13,296 nt of DNA from Gammaproteobacteria bacterium (GTDB taxonomy: Bacteria > Pseudomonadota > Gammaproteobacteria > HK1): positions 1-13,296 of the forward strand of contig JAJECB010000089.1 in NCBI GenBank assembly GCA_022822245.1. The letters are read 5' to 3'. The number at the start of each line of letters is the position of its first letter. Position 1 is the stretch's first letter. This document shows positions 1 to 7,663 of this stretch, piece by piece. The notes beneath the pieces are model-generated. The model had not been told where the DNA came from and made no database searches. It saw nothing but the letters and a program-made list of their open reading frames with translations. The translations under genes and the position numbers were made by a program.

Positions 1-813
1 CAGCCGTGGCTGGTGAACGCGCTCGCCAGTGAAGCCGGCTTCTGGAACGAGGCGGGCCGCGATCGGGCCCGCCCGATCACCGCGGACGATGTCTTCGTGG
101 CCCGGGAGCGGATCATCGGGCGCCGCGAGACCCACCTCGACAAGCTCCAGGAAAACCGCGTTCGGCGCGTCATCGAGCCTCTCCTGAGCGGCGGCGGAGC
201 GAACGAGAGCTCGGCCCGCGACATCGAGTACGTGCGCGATCCGGGGTTGATCGCGGAGCGTGGCCCGCTTCGCATTGCCAATCCCGTCCACGCGGAGGTT
301 GTGCCGCGCGAGCTGACGTCGGCGGTCCAGGAGACGCTGCCGCAGGAGACCGCGTGGTATGTCGATGCGGGCGGTGGCCTCGACGTCGCCGCGCTGCTCG
401 CCGCGTTCCAGGAGTTCTTCCGCGAACACTCCGAGCACTGGGTTGCCCGGTTCGATTACCGGGAGGCGGGCCCGCAGTTGCTCCTCCAGGCGTTCCTCCA
501 GCGGGTGGTGAACGGCGGGGGTCGCATCGAGCGGGGAGTACGGTCTCGGCCGCGGGCGCACCGACCTGCTCGTCGTGTGGCCCGAGGCGGGCGGACGCGC
601 AAGTTCGTCGTCGAGTGCAAGGTGCTGCGAAGGGGGCTGGAGCCCACCATCCGGGAAGGGCTCCGGCAGACCCTGGGCTACATGGGCCGTTGCGCGGCCG
701 AGGCGGGGCACCTCGTCATCTTCGACCGCGGCGAGGGGCGGCGGTGGGAGGACAAGGTATTTCGCCGCGAGGAGCGTACGGACGAGGGCACGGTGACCGT
801 GTGGGGAATGTCA
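1..813 (+). pseudogene. 3' part of AAA-like ATPase / PD-(D/E)XK nuclease-like gene, frame-disrupted
   Basis: This gene enters from the left edge in frame 1, starting with QPWLVNALA, which is typical of the end of an AAA-like ATPase domain that precedes a PD-(D/E)XK nuclease-like C-terminus. The landmarks RVRRVIEPLLSG, RIANPVHAEV, ETAWYV and EHWVARFDY follow in order. The nuclease core is broken. The segment with GRGRTDLLVVWPE and its catalytic-type Asp (codon 563-565) is in frame 2, while FVVECKVL with the E-x-K pair (613-615, 619-621) is back in frame 1. This needs one extra base near the GGGG run at 533-536 and one missing base near 590-600. The frame ends in TVWGM, where I recall the family terminating, but the next codon (811-813) is TCA, one change from TGA. 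Without that stop the frame runs to 1125, through the antitoxin promoter and 161 bases into its gene. Biological role of the family is uncertain; possibly nucleic-acid related. Sequencing error is an alternative to real decay. Confidence 0.66.
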
Positions 814-861
814 ATGGAGCGCGGCCGCGGCCAGTCTCATTCGAGTCGTGCGGTACCGGCG

Positions 862-912
862 TTTCCCGGATTGCTCCGTCATCCCGGGAAATCCGTCAAC
901 GGAACAATCCGG
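862..912. repeat. Nested inverted repeats upstream of the toxin-antitoxin promoter
   Basis: The arms CCGGATTGCTCCGT (866-879) and ACGGAACAATCCGG (899-912) are reverse complements at 13 of 14 positions (mismatch 874/904), with a 19-base loop. An alternative perfect 8-bp pair, TTTCCCGG (862-869) with CCGGGAAA (884-891), uses part of the same sequence, so the two hairpins exclude each other. TCCGTCA is also repeated directly at 875-881 and 892-898. There is no T-run beside the stems, so a standard intrinsic terminator is not indicated. It may be a protein-binding region, an RNA hairpin ending the upstream transcript, or a small mobile-element remnant. The pairing is seen directly; the role is unknown. 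Confidence 0.6.
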
Positions 913-918
913 TCTCTA

Positions 919-954
919 TCCACAGAAATTTTGACGTATAATTTTTCCTGTGGA
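919..954 (+). promoter_or_regulatory. Promoter and probable operator of the Xre/RES toxin-antitoxin operon
   Basis: A consensus -10 hexamer TATAAT lies at 937-942 in a short AT-rich patch unlike its GC-rich surroundings. It sits inside a perfect 7-bp inverted repeat, TCCACAG (919-925) and CTGTGGA (948-954), spaced 22 bases apart. No good -35 box is found 16-18 bases upstream. Type II antitoxins with a helix-turn-helix usually repress their own promoter, and a palindrome straddling the -10 is the expected place. The operator assignment is inference from this position. The right arm overlaps the ribosome-binding GGAG (952-955), so bound repressor would cover the transcription start and the start of the leader. 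Confidence 0.55.
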
Positions 955-964
955 GAAGGAGCAC

Positions 965-1348
965 ATGGCCTTCGATCTTTCGTCCCGCAGCGTCCGGCCG
1001 GACCAGGGGGTTGTTCTGTCCAAGGCGGTCCTGCGCGCGGCCGAGCAGCTCGGGCTCACCGCGAAGACGCTCGCCACGGTCATCGGGGTCAGCGAAGCGA
1101 CGCTTTCGCGAACGAAGCGGGGTGACTTCACGCTTCAGGCGGGCACCAAACCCTTCGAGCTCGCGGTGCTTTTCGTACGCATGTTCCGGTCTCTCGACGC
1201 AATCGTCGGTGGTGACGCGATGAGCGCGCGCTCGTGGCTGATCAATAGGAACGAGGTCTTCGATGGTCGCCCCATCGAGAAGATCACGACCATCACGGGA
1301 CTCATGGATGTCATCGCCTACCTGGACGCCCGGCGCGCTCGCATCTGA
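965..1348 (+). CDS. Antitoxin, Xre / MbcA / ParS type with DUF2384 toxin-binding domain
   Basis: This 127-residue protein should neutralise the RES toxin encoded just downstream and repress the shared promoter. Residues about 15-65 form an Xre-like helix-turn-helix, with LTAKTLATVIGVSEATLSR (31-49) as the recognition region. Residues about 65-127 match the MbcA/ParS/Xre toxin-binding domain (DUF2384): a helix with LFVRMFRSLDAIVGG, then the WLINRNEVFDGRPIEKI motif typical of the fold, and a final helix ending YLDARRARI. In known complexes the extreme C-terminus inserts into the toxin's active site. The ATG at 965 is preferred because GGAG (952-955) lies 9 bases upstream; a GTG at 950 in the same frame would begin inside the operator palindrome. 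The last 41 bases overlap the toxin gene, so translation is probably coupled. Confidence 0.9.
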   Translation: MAFDLSSRSVRPDQGVVLSKAVLRAAEQLGLTAKTLATVIGVSEATLSRTKRGDFTLQAGTKPFELAVLFVRMFRSLDAIVGGDAMSARSWLINRNEVFDGRPIEKITTITGLMDVIAYLDARRARI

Positions 1349-2072
1349 GACGAGGCACTATCGTGGCAGGGGGTGGCGCTTCGTGGAAGCCCAGCACCAC
1401 GTATCGACTCTGAAGCTGGTCGACACCCTGGCCGAGCAGAGCATCCTGGAGGAGCTGATCGAGGCCACCAAGGCGGTCATTCCCGAGGACTGTCGGCATC
1501 TCGACTATCTGCTCTCGACGCCCTTTCGCTACGACGCCGCATATCCCACCGGTTCTCGATTTCGACGGGCGGGACGAACCCCCGGCGTCTTCTACGCGTC
1601 CGAGTCGGCAGAGACCGCGGCGGCGGAAATCGTGTTCTACCGTCTGCTCTTCTTTGCCGAATCGCCAGGGACTCCGTGGCCCGGAGATGCCGTCGAATAC
1701 ACCGCGTTCGTGGCCGCGCTCGCCACCGAGCGCGCCATCGATTTGACGGTTCCGCCGCTGGTGGCAGACCGTGCCCTGTGGATCGATCCCGTCAACTACG
1801 AACCATGTCAGGATCTGGCGGGTTCGGCGCGTCGCGCCGGCGTCGAGCTCATGCGCTACGAATCCGCACGCGACCCCGAGCGTCGCGCCAACCTGGCCGT
1901 CCTTACCTGCCGGGCGTTCTCCGGAAAGAGCCCGCTCGAACGACAGACATGGCGCATTCGGCTCGGGGTCGCGGGTGCCCAGGCCATCTGCGAGTTCCCC
2001 CGCCGAGGGCTGGAGTTCTCGCCCGATTCGTTCCCGGATCCCAGGCTGGCTTCGCTGGGGTGGCGGAGGTGA
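1308..2072 (+). CDS. RES-domain toxin (NAD+-degrading), toxin-antitoxin partner
   Basis: This is a 254-residue RES-family toxin. Characterised members (Pseudomonas Res, mycobacterial MbcT) deplete cellular NAD+ and stop growth unless bound by their antitoxin. The core is clear: Arg86 in SRFRR, Tyr96 in GVFYAS, Glu107 in TAAAE and Ser186 in RYESAR. The Arg-Tyr-Glu spacing of 10 and 11 residues equals that I recall for the characterised Res protein, and Ser follows 79 residues later, so the catalytic set looks intact. The N-terminus WTPGALASE...WRFVEAQHHVSTLKLVDT is conserved in the longer RES proteins, which argues against the GTG at 1383 and favours the ATG at 1308, with GGGA (1297-1300) 7 bases upstream. 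An earlier ATG at 1263 would add only residues that look like the antitoxin read out of frame. It shares the antitoxin's promoter. Confidence 0.92.
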   Translation: MSSPTWTPGALASETRHYRGRGWRFVEAQHHVSTLKLVDTLAEQSILEELIEATKAVIPEDCRHLDYLLSTPFRYDAAYPTGSRFRRAGRTPGVFYASESAETAAAEIVFYRLLFFAESPGTPWPGDAVEYTAFVAALATERAIDLTVPPLVADRALWIDPVNYEPCQDLAGSARRAGVELMRYESARDPERRANLAVLTCRAFSGKSPLERQTWRIRLGVAGAQAICEFPRRGLEFSPDSFPDPRLASLGWRR

Positions 2073-2364
2073 GCCAAAGGATAGCGGCGACTCGAGACCT
2101 CTAGCGGAAGCGCGGGCCAGTGACGGTTACCGACCGGCCGCCGCGGAAACGGAGTCGGGCGAGACCGGCCGGGTCGATAACGAGCCCTCTTCCTTCCATA
2201 GCCGAACGCGGGCTCACACGGTCGGGGCGAGGAGGAGAGCGTCGTGTCGAAGACGAGACGCGCACCGGCCCTGCCCCGGTCCGCTTGCGGCCGCGGTGCC
2301 TGGGGAGCGGGCTGCCCGACCCCCGATGGCCCATACCCCAACCTCGCATGAACGGAGACTCCCG

Positions 2365-5300
2365 ATGACCCGCGCTCTGTCCGCCTTCTGTCTGCTCGGC
2401 GCACTTCTGGCGCTCGCCGCGCTCGTCCCCGGGGAAGCCGGGGCGGACGACCCTCCCTTCCCCGTCTATCGCGACGCGGAAATGGAAAAGCGCCGCCAGG
2501 CGGAACCCGATCTGCTTCAAGTGCCCTCGGCGGAAAGGGAGATGATGGCGACGACGAGGGCGAACGCCGCCGTCCGAACCCGGGACACCGCCGGCCTCGC
2601 GTCGGCCGCACGCGATGTGCTCGTTCATGCGCCCGAGGGTATCGCGGCCGGCTGGGAGAAGGCGGCGGGGTTCTGGGCAAGCCTGTATCGGTCTTCGAGG
2701 GCATTCGCCAACAACCGGGAGCACGACTGGGATGAACGGTACGAGGCAAGGCGTATTGCCAAGGACGCCCTGCGGGAGGCCGCCTACAGTCTGTACTCGG
2801 CTTACCGCGCTTCCTCCGACCCCGGTTTCGCCAGTGAGGCCCTCCGTGCGCTCAGCTCCGTCCAGGAAGCCCGAGAGGACCATGTAAGCGCCGAGCTGGC
2901 CCTGATCGCCAGCCTGGCCGTGAAAGAAGACCCCGGGGCCGAGGTTCGCCTGGAACGCCTCCGCCACGAGCACGGCTTTCGCGTCGTCGAGGTCCACATC
3001 GCCCAGAACCGCGACGACCCCATGGCCTGCCTCGCTCTCAGCGCCGAGGTCGCGGAACGACAGCACGAGGCCATCGCCGACTATCTCCGGCTGGAGCCGA
3101 GCCGCGGCGACCACCCGGTGGTACTCCGCGGCTCCACCGTCTGCATCGGCAACCTCGAGCACGGTGCGGAGTACTCCCTGACCCTCCGCGACGGTCTCAT
3201 CGATACCCACGGACGGGCCGTCGTTCCGCACGAGCGCCAGGTGCTGGTGCCCGATCGCCGGCCCGGGGCGAAGTTCTCCGGCGGGCGCTACGTGTTTCCC
3301 GTGGTCGGCAGCCCCGGTATCCCCTTGACCACGGTGAACATGAAGGAGGTTCCGCTGACCCTTCTTCGGATCACCGAAGGCAACCTGGTGGACGAAGTGA
3401 CGCGAGGGCGGGTCGGCCGGAGCCTGGATGGATACGACCTGCGTGAGGTTGCCAATTCCCTTGGTGAGCAGATCTGGGAAGGGACGGTATCGGTCCGGGA
3501 GACACGCAACCGGGAGGTCGTGACCGCAGTTCCGATTGACACCCTGATGCCGGAGCGAAAACCCGGTGTCTATCTTCTCGCGGTGACGCCGAGCAACTCG
3601 GAACTCTCTGATTACTGGGACCGGGCCGTCCAGTGGCTGGTGGTCTCGGACATCGGTCTGGTGACCGTCCGCGGCGCCGGCGGACTGTCCGTATTCGCCC
3701 GCTCCCTCGCCACCGGCGGGCCGATGGCGGGCGTGGTCCTGGCTCTGCAGGCTCGCAACGAGGACACGCTGGCCGAGCGCACCACCGACCCGGACGGCCG
3801 CGCGACGTTCGCGCCGGGGTTGTTGCGGGGCTCGGGGGGTCGCGAGGCGGTGCTCCTGAGAGCACGGTCGGGACATGGCGACTACACGTTTCTCGCGCTG
3901 ACCGGGGCCGGCTTCGACCTGGCCGACCGTGGCGTCGGCGGCCGCTCGGCGCCGGGTCCGATAGACGCCTTCGTCTATACCGACCGTGGGATCTACCGCC
4001 CGGGCGAGACCATCCACCTGACGGCCCTGGTTCGCGACGATCGGGGCCATGCGATCGGCGGCCTGCCCCTCGAGCTGACCGTTACTCGTCCCGACGGGGT
4101 GGTGGCCCGCGCATTCTCCGTCCGAAGTGGCGAGACCGGCGCCGTGGCGCTCGACCACCTGCTTGCCGGCAGCGCGATCACCGGCGACTGGCGGTTCGCG
4201 TTGCGCGTGCCCGGCGGCGGAGCCACCGTCGGGGAAGCCACGGTACAGGTGGAGGACTTCGTGCCGCCGCGCATCGAGGTCAGCGCCGGGGCTCCGGAAG
4301 CCCTTTCCTTCCCGGCCGGAGCCCCGATCACCATTGCGGCCCGCTTCCTCTACGGCGCCCCCGCCGCCGACCTCGCCGTCGCGGGACGGGTTCGCGTGGA
4401 GGTCGATCCGGAGCCGTTTGCCGCCTGGTCCGGCTACCGGTTCGGTCTCGTCGACGCGCGGCCGGTTGCCGCCCGCGCCGATCTGCCGGAGGCGCGGACC
4501 GGCGAGGACGGCACCGCGGATCTGTCCCTGATCCTCCCCGCAGTGGCGGAGAGCACGCATCCCTTGCGTGCCCGCATCGACGTCGCGGTGCTGGAACGCG
4601 GTGGCCGGCCGGTGGGCAAGACGCTCGTCCGCCCCCTGCGCGACGGGCGCGAACGCATCGCCATCCGGCCCGAGTTCACCGGGTCGGTGGGCACGGGAGC
4701 CCCCGCCGTCTTCGCCATCGCCCTGGTCGACGGCGCCGGAGAGGCCGTCGCCGGGCGCGCCCTCGCGTGGCATCTCCATCGGGAGGACCGGGAGCTCTTC
4801 TGGTACCGCGAATCGAGCGGGAGCTGGGAGTATCGCCAGATCGTGAGCGACACCACCATGGAGAGCGGCGAGGTCCACACCTCCGGCTCCCGAAGCGATA
4901 GCGACCCTGCCCGCATCACCTTGCAGGCGGGGTGGGGAGACTATCGCCTGGAGGTGGCGGATCCGGGGAGTCCCGGCGCCGCGCCGGCCAGCATCCGCTT
5001 TCGCGTCGGCTGGGGCCGGAACGACGGCGGCCCGGGCACCCCGGACCGGATGACGGTGCGCCTGGACCGAGACCGCTACGTGGCGGGCGAAACGGCGACC
5101 GTCCGACTGGAGGCACCGTTCGACGGCCCCGCGCTGGTCACCGTGCTCACGGACCGGGTGGCACAGGTGCACGGCGCCGAAGTACGGGACGGCCATGCGA
5201 CCCTTTCGCTCCCGGTGGAGGACTGGACGGCGGGCGCCTACGTCACCGCCACCGTCTTCCGGCCCGCGCCGGCCGGGGCCGAACGAGGTCCGGGGCGCGC

Positions 5301-7644
5301 CGTGGGACTCGCCTGGCTCGCCGTAGACGCCCCGGAGCGGCGCCTGTCGGTCGCGTTCGATGCCCCGGTCACGACCGCCTCCGGCGGTCCGGTGACCGTG
5401 CCCTTTCAGGTCACGGACGGCGCCGGCGTCCCCACCCGGGCCCGCCTGACGGTCGCGGCCGTGGACGAGGGCATCCTGCAGTTGACCGGCTTCGACCCGC
5501 CCGATCCGATTGCCGTGGTATTCGGCAAGCGGCGCATGGAGGTGGAGCTGCGCGATCTCTATGGCCGGCTGATCGACGCTCGGCAAGGACGCCCGGGAAC
5601 CGTTCGCTCGGGCGGTGACGACGCGGGCGGCCTGCTTGGCGGCCTCCAGCCTCCCCGCCGGACCGTGGTTCTCCATCACGGTCTCATGCGTACCGACGCC
5701 GAGGGCCGTGGCGAGGTCGTGCTCGACATTCCCGAGGGATTCAGCGGCCGGCTGCGCCTGATGGCGGTCGCCCACAACCGGCAAGCGGTCGGTCACGGAA
5801 ACCGGGCTCTCATCGTCCGCGACCCCCTGGTGGCCGACCTCTACCTTCCGCGCTTCCTGGCCCCCGGCGACGAGGCGCGGATCAGCGTCGAGCTCGCCAA
5901 CATCGACGCGCCGGCCGGCGAGTACACCCCGGCCTTGTCCGTGGCGGGCCCCGCCCGCGTCGCCGGGACGCTCCCCGGCACCCTCCGCCTCGCCCCGGGC
6001 GAGCGCTGGTCGGCGCCTCTCACCCTCTCCGCCCGCGCGCCGGGGGAGGTGACGCTGCGCTTCCGCGCATCCGGCCCCCGGGGTGCCCGCGTCGAACGAA
6101 CGTGGACCCTCGCGGTGCGCCCCGCCCAGGCCTGGCACCAGACACGACGTTCGATCACGCTCGGGCCGGGCGACAGCATTGACCTGTCCGAAGACTTGAT
6201 CTCGGATCTCCATGCGGCGGACGCGAGGGTGTCCGTCAGCCTGTCGGCGGTGCCCTACGACCTGCCCGGGCTGCTGGCCTCGCTGGACCGATACCCCTAC
6301 GGCTGTACTGAGCAGATCGTCAGCCGCGCGTTGCCCTTGCTCTACGTCGATGCGCTGGGCGTGAGCGCCGGACCCGGCCGGCAGGCCGGCGACCCGGGGC
6401 TTCGCGACCGCATCCAGGGAGCGGTCCGTCGGGCGCTGTCGCGCCAGCGCTCCGACGGAAGCTTCGGCCTGTGGAGCGCCCGGGGCCGGGAGGATCCTTG
6501 GGTCTCGGCCTACGCCCTCGACTTCCTGGACCGTGCCCGGGCCGCGGGTTTCGAGGTGGACGCAGGGGCGCTTCGCCGGTCCCGGCTCTACATCGCCGGC
6601 CTGCTGCACGCGACGCGGTTGTCGGAAGAACAGGCGGAGGCGGTCGCCTATGGTCTTGCCGCGCTCGCTCGCGCCAACGTCGTGGAGCCCGGCGACGTAC
6701 GTCACTTCGTCCGTGCCCGCCTCGGGCGGGTGGCGAGCGGCCTCGGCCGTGCGCAGTTGGCGCTTGCCGCCGCCTCGTTCGGGCTGGCCGGGGACCGCGA
6801 TACCGCGCTCTCCGCGGCCGTCTCGGCGCCGGGCGGCGATCGCTACGCCACGTACGGCAGCGTATTGCGCGACGCGGCCGCGCTCGTTGCCGTGGCCGCC
6901 GCCCTCGAGTCCGATCTCCTGCGGGAGGCGGCCGCCCACCAGCGCGAGCTCAGCGCTGAAGACTCCCATACCAGCACGCAGGAGAAGGCCTGGATGGTCG
7001 TGGCTGCCTGGGAACTGAATCGCGCCATGGAGGGAGCACTGCTCACCGTGGACGGCGCCGAGACCCGGATCGGTCAGGGCGGTTTCTACCGGGTGTTCGG
7101 TCCGGAAGAGCTGAAGGGCGAAGGCGTGACCATCGCGAATCCCGGAACCCGATCGGTGAACCTGACCATCGGCATCGGCGGCCATCCCGCGGCCGAGGAA
7201 CCCGCCTACGCCAACGGCATCACCCTGACCCGCACCCTCCTGACGCGGGAGGGCGTGCCGGTCGAGCTCGCCAACGTGAAGCAGGGGAACGAGCTGACCG
7301 TGGTGCTGGAAGGCCGGTTGGAGGAGAGCCGGTTCCCCCGCCGCCTCCTGGTCGCCGATCTGCTGCCGGCCGGGTTCGAGATCGAGGCCGCCCTTGCAGA
7401 CGACGAAGAGCATGAGGCGCTTGGGCGGATCGACCGCCCGGGAACCCTGAGACTGCGAGACGATCGCTACGTGGCCGCGCTCACTCGGGGTGAGGACGAC
7501 GAGGGCGGTTCGTTTCGGCTCGCGTACTTGGTCCGCGCGGTGACCCCCGGTGAGTTCCGGTTCCCGGCCGCCTACGTGGAGGACATGTACGACCCGGCGG
7601 TCCAGGCGCGCGGCTCCTTGGGCCGCCTGAACGTCCGGCCCTGA
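2365..7644 (+). CDS. Alpha-2-macroglobulin family protein, thioester type, exported
   Basis: This 1759-residue protein belongs to the bacterial alpha-2-macroglobulins, periplasmic traps that bind attacking proteases after cleavage of a bait region and covalently hold them through an internal thioester. Residues 1-27 look like a signal peptide with cleavage at AGA|DD. About 50-200 is helix-rich, followed by beta domains. The MG2 signature YTDRGIYRPGE is at 538-548, VDEGIL at 1033-1038, and the A2M domain (HHGLMRTDAEG...GFSGRLRLMAVAHN) begins near 1100. The thioester motif GCTEQ is at 1313-1317 (Cys1314, Gln1317), inside the alpha-helical thioester domain; C-terminal MG domains finish the chain. 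There is no lipobox cysteine, unlike E. coli YfhM, so it may be soluble. The ATG at 2365 is chosen because GGAG (2354-2357) lies 7 bases upstream and the signal peptide starts there; the frame is open further upstream only by chance. It is followed 19 bases later by pbpC, its usual partner. Confidence 0.93.
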   Translation: MTRALSAFCLLGALLALAALVPGEAGADDPPFPVYRDAEMEKRRQAEPDLLQVPSAEREMMATTRANAAVRTRDTAGLASAARDVLVHAPEGIAAGWEKAAGFWASLYRSSRAFANNREHDWDERYEARRIAKDALREAAYSLYSAYRASSDPGFASEALRALSSVQEAREDHVSAELALIASLAVKEDPGAEVRLERLRHEHGFRVVEVHIAQNRDDPMACLALSAEVAERQHEAIADYLRLEPSRGDHPVVLRGSTVCIGNLEHGAEYSLTLRDGLIDTHGRAVVPHERQVLVPDRRPGAKFSGGRYVFPVVGSPGIPLTTVNMKEVPLTLLRITEGNLVDEVTRGRVGRSLDGYDLREVANSLGEQIWEGTVSVRETRNREVVTAVPIDTLMPERKPGVYLLAVTPSNSELSDYWDRAVQWLVVSDIGLVTVRGAGGLSVFARSLATGGPMAGVVLALQARNEDTLAERTTDPDGRATFAPGLLRGSGGREAVLLRARSGHGDYTFLALTGAGFDLADRGVGGRSAPGPIDAFVYTDRGIYRPGETIHLTALVRDDRGHAIGGLPLELTVTRPDGVVARAFSVRSGETGAVALDHLLAGSAITGDWRFALRVPGGGATVGEATVQVEDFVPPRIEVSAGAPEALSFPAGAPITIAARFLYGAPAADLAVAGRVRVEVDPEPFAAWSGYRFGLVDARPVAARADLPEARTGEDGTADLSLILPAVAESTHPLRARIDVAVLERGGRPVGKTLVRPLRDGRERIAIRPEFTGSVGTGAPAVFAIALVDGAGEAVAGRALAWHLHREDRELFWYRESSGSWEYRQIVSDTTMESGEVHTSGSRSDSDPARITLQAGWGDYRLEVADPGSPGAAPASIRFRVGWGRNDGGPGTPDRMTVRLDRDRYVAGETATVRLEAPFDGPALVTVLTDRVAQVHGAEVRDGHATLSLPVEDWTAGAYVTATVFRPAPAGAERGPGRAVGLAWLAVDAPERRLSVAFDAPVTTASGGPVTVPFQVTDGAGVPTRARLTVAAVDEGILQLTGFDPPDPIAVVFGKRRMEVELRDLYGRLIDARQGRPGTVRSGGDDAGGLLGGLQPPRRTVVLHHGLMRTDAEGRGEVVLDIPEGFSGRLRLMAVAHNRQAVGHGNRALIVRDPLVADLYLPRFLAPGDEARISVELANIDAPAGEYTPALSVAGPARVAGTLPGTLRLAPGERWSAPLTLSARAPGEVTLRFRASGPRGARVERTWTLAVRPAQAWHQTRRSITLGPGDSIDLSEDLISDLHAADARVSVSLSAVPYDLPGLLASLDRYPYGCTEQIVSRALPLLYVDALGVSAGPGRQAGDPGLRDRIQGAVRRALSRQRSDGSFGLWSARGREDPWVSAYALDFLDRARAAGFEVDAGALRRSRLYIAGLLHATRLSEEQAEAVAYGLAALARANVVEPGDVRHFVRARLGRVASGLGRAQLALAAASFGLAGDRDTALSAAVSAPGGDRYATYGSVLRDAAALVAVAAALESDLLREAAAHQRELSAEDSHTSTQEKAWMVVAAWELNRAMEGALLTVDGAETRIGQGGFYRVFGPEELKGEGVTIANPGTRSVNLTIGIGGHPAAEEPAYANGITLTRTLLTREGVPVELANVKQGNELTVVLEGRLEESRFPRRLLVADLLPAGFEIEAALADDEEHEALGRIDRPGTLRLRDDRYVAALTRGEDDEGGSFRLAYLVRAVTPGEFRFPAAYVEDMYDPAVQARGSLGRLNVRP

Positions 7645-7663
7645 AGGGCGCCGGGCCATCATC

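Noticed and set aside
931..936. TTGACG as a -35 box
   Set aside because: It directly abuts the TATAAT, leaving no spacer, and nothing like a -10 lies 17 bases after it.
950..964. GTG start at 950 for the antitoxin
   Set aside because: It lies within the operator palindrome and has no ribosome-binding site upstream; ATG 965 is better placed.
1771..2364. Upstream extension of the alpha-2-macroglobulin frame to 1771
   Set aside because: The added part overlaps the toxin gene, has no family similarity, and would bury the signal peptide and the good ribosome-binding site at 2354.
2120..2368. Small plus-strand frame of 82 codons in the gap before the alpha-2-macroglobulin
   Set aside because: Arg/Pro-rich, no motif, no ribosome-binding site, and it overlaps the start of the next gene.
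2377..2391. Lipobox at Cys9 of the alpha-2-macroglobulin
   Set aside because: The residues before Cys are Ser-Ala-Phe and the hydrophobic core follows instead of preceding it.
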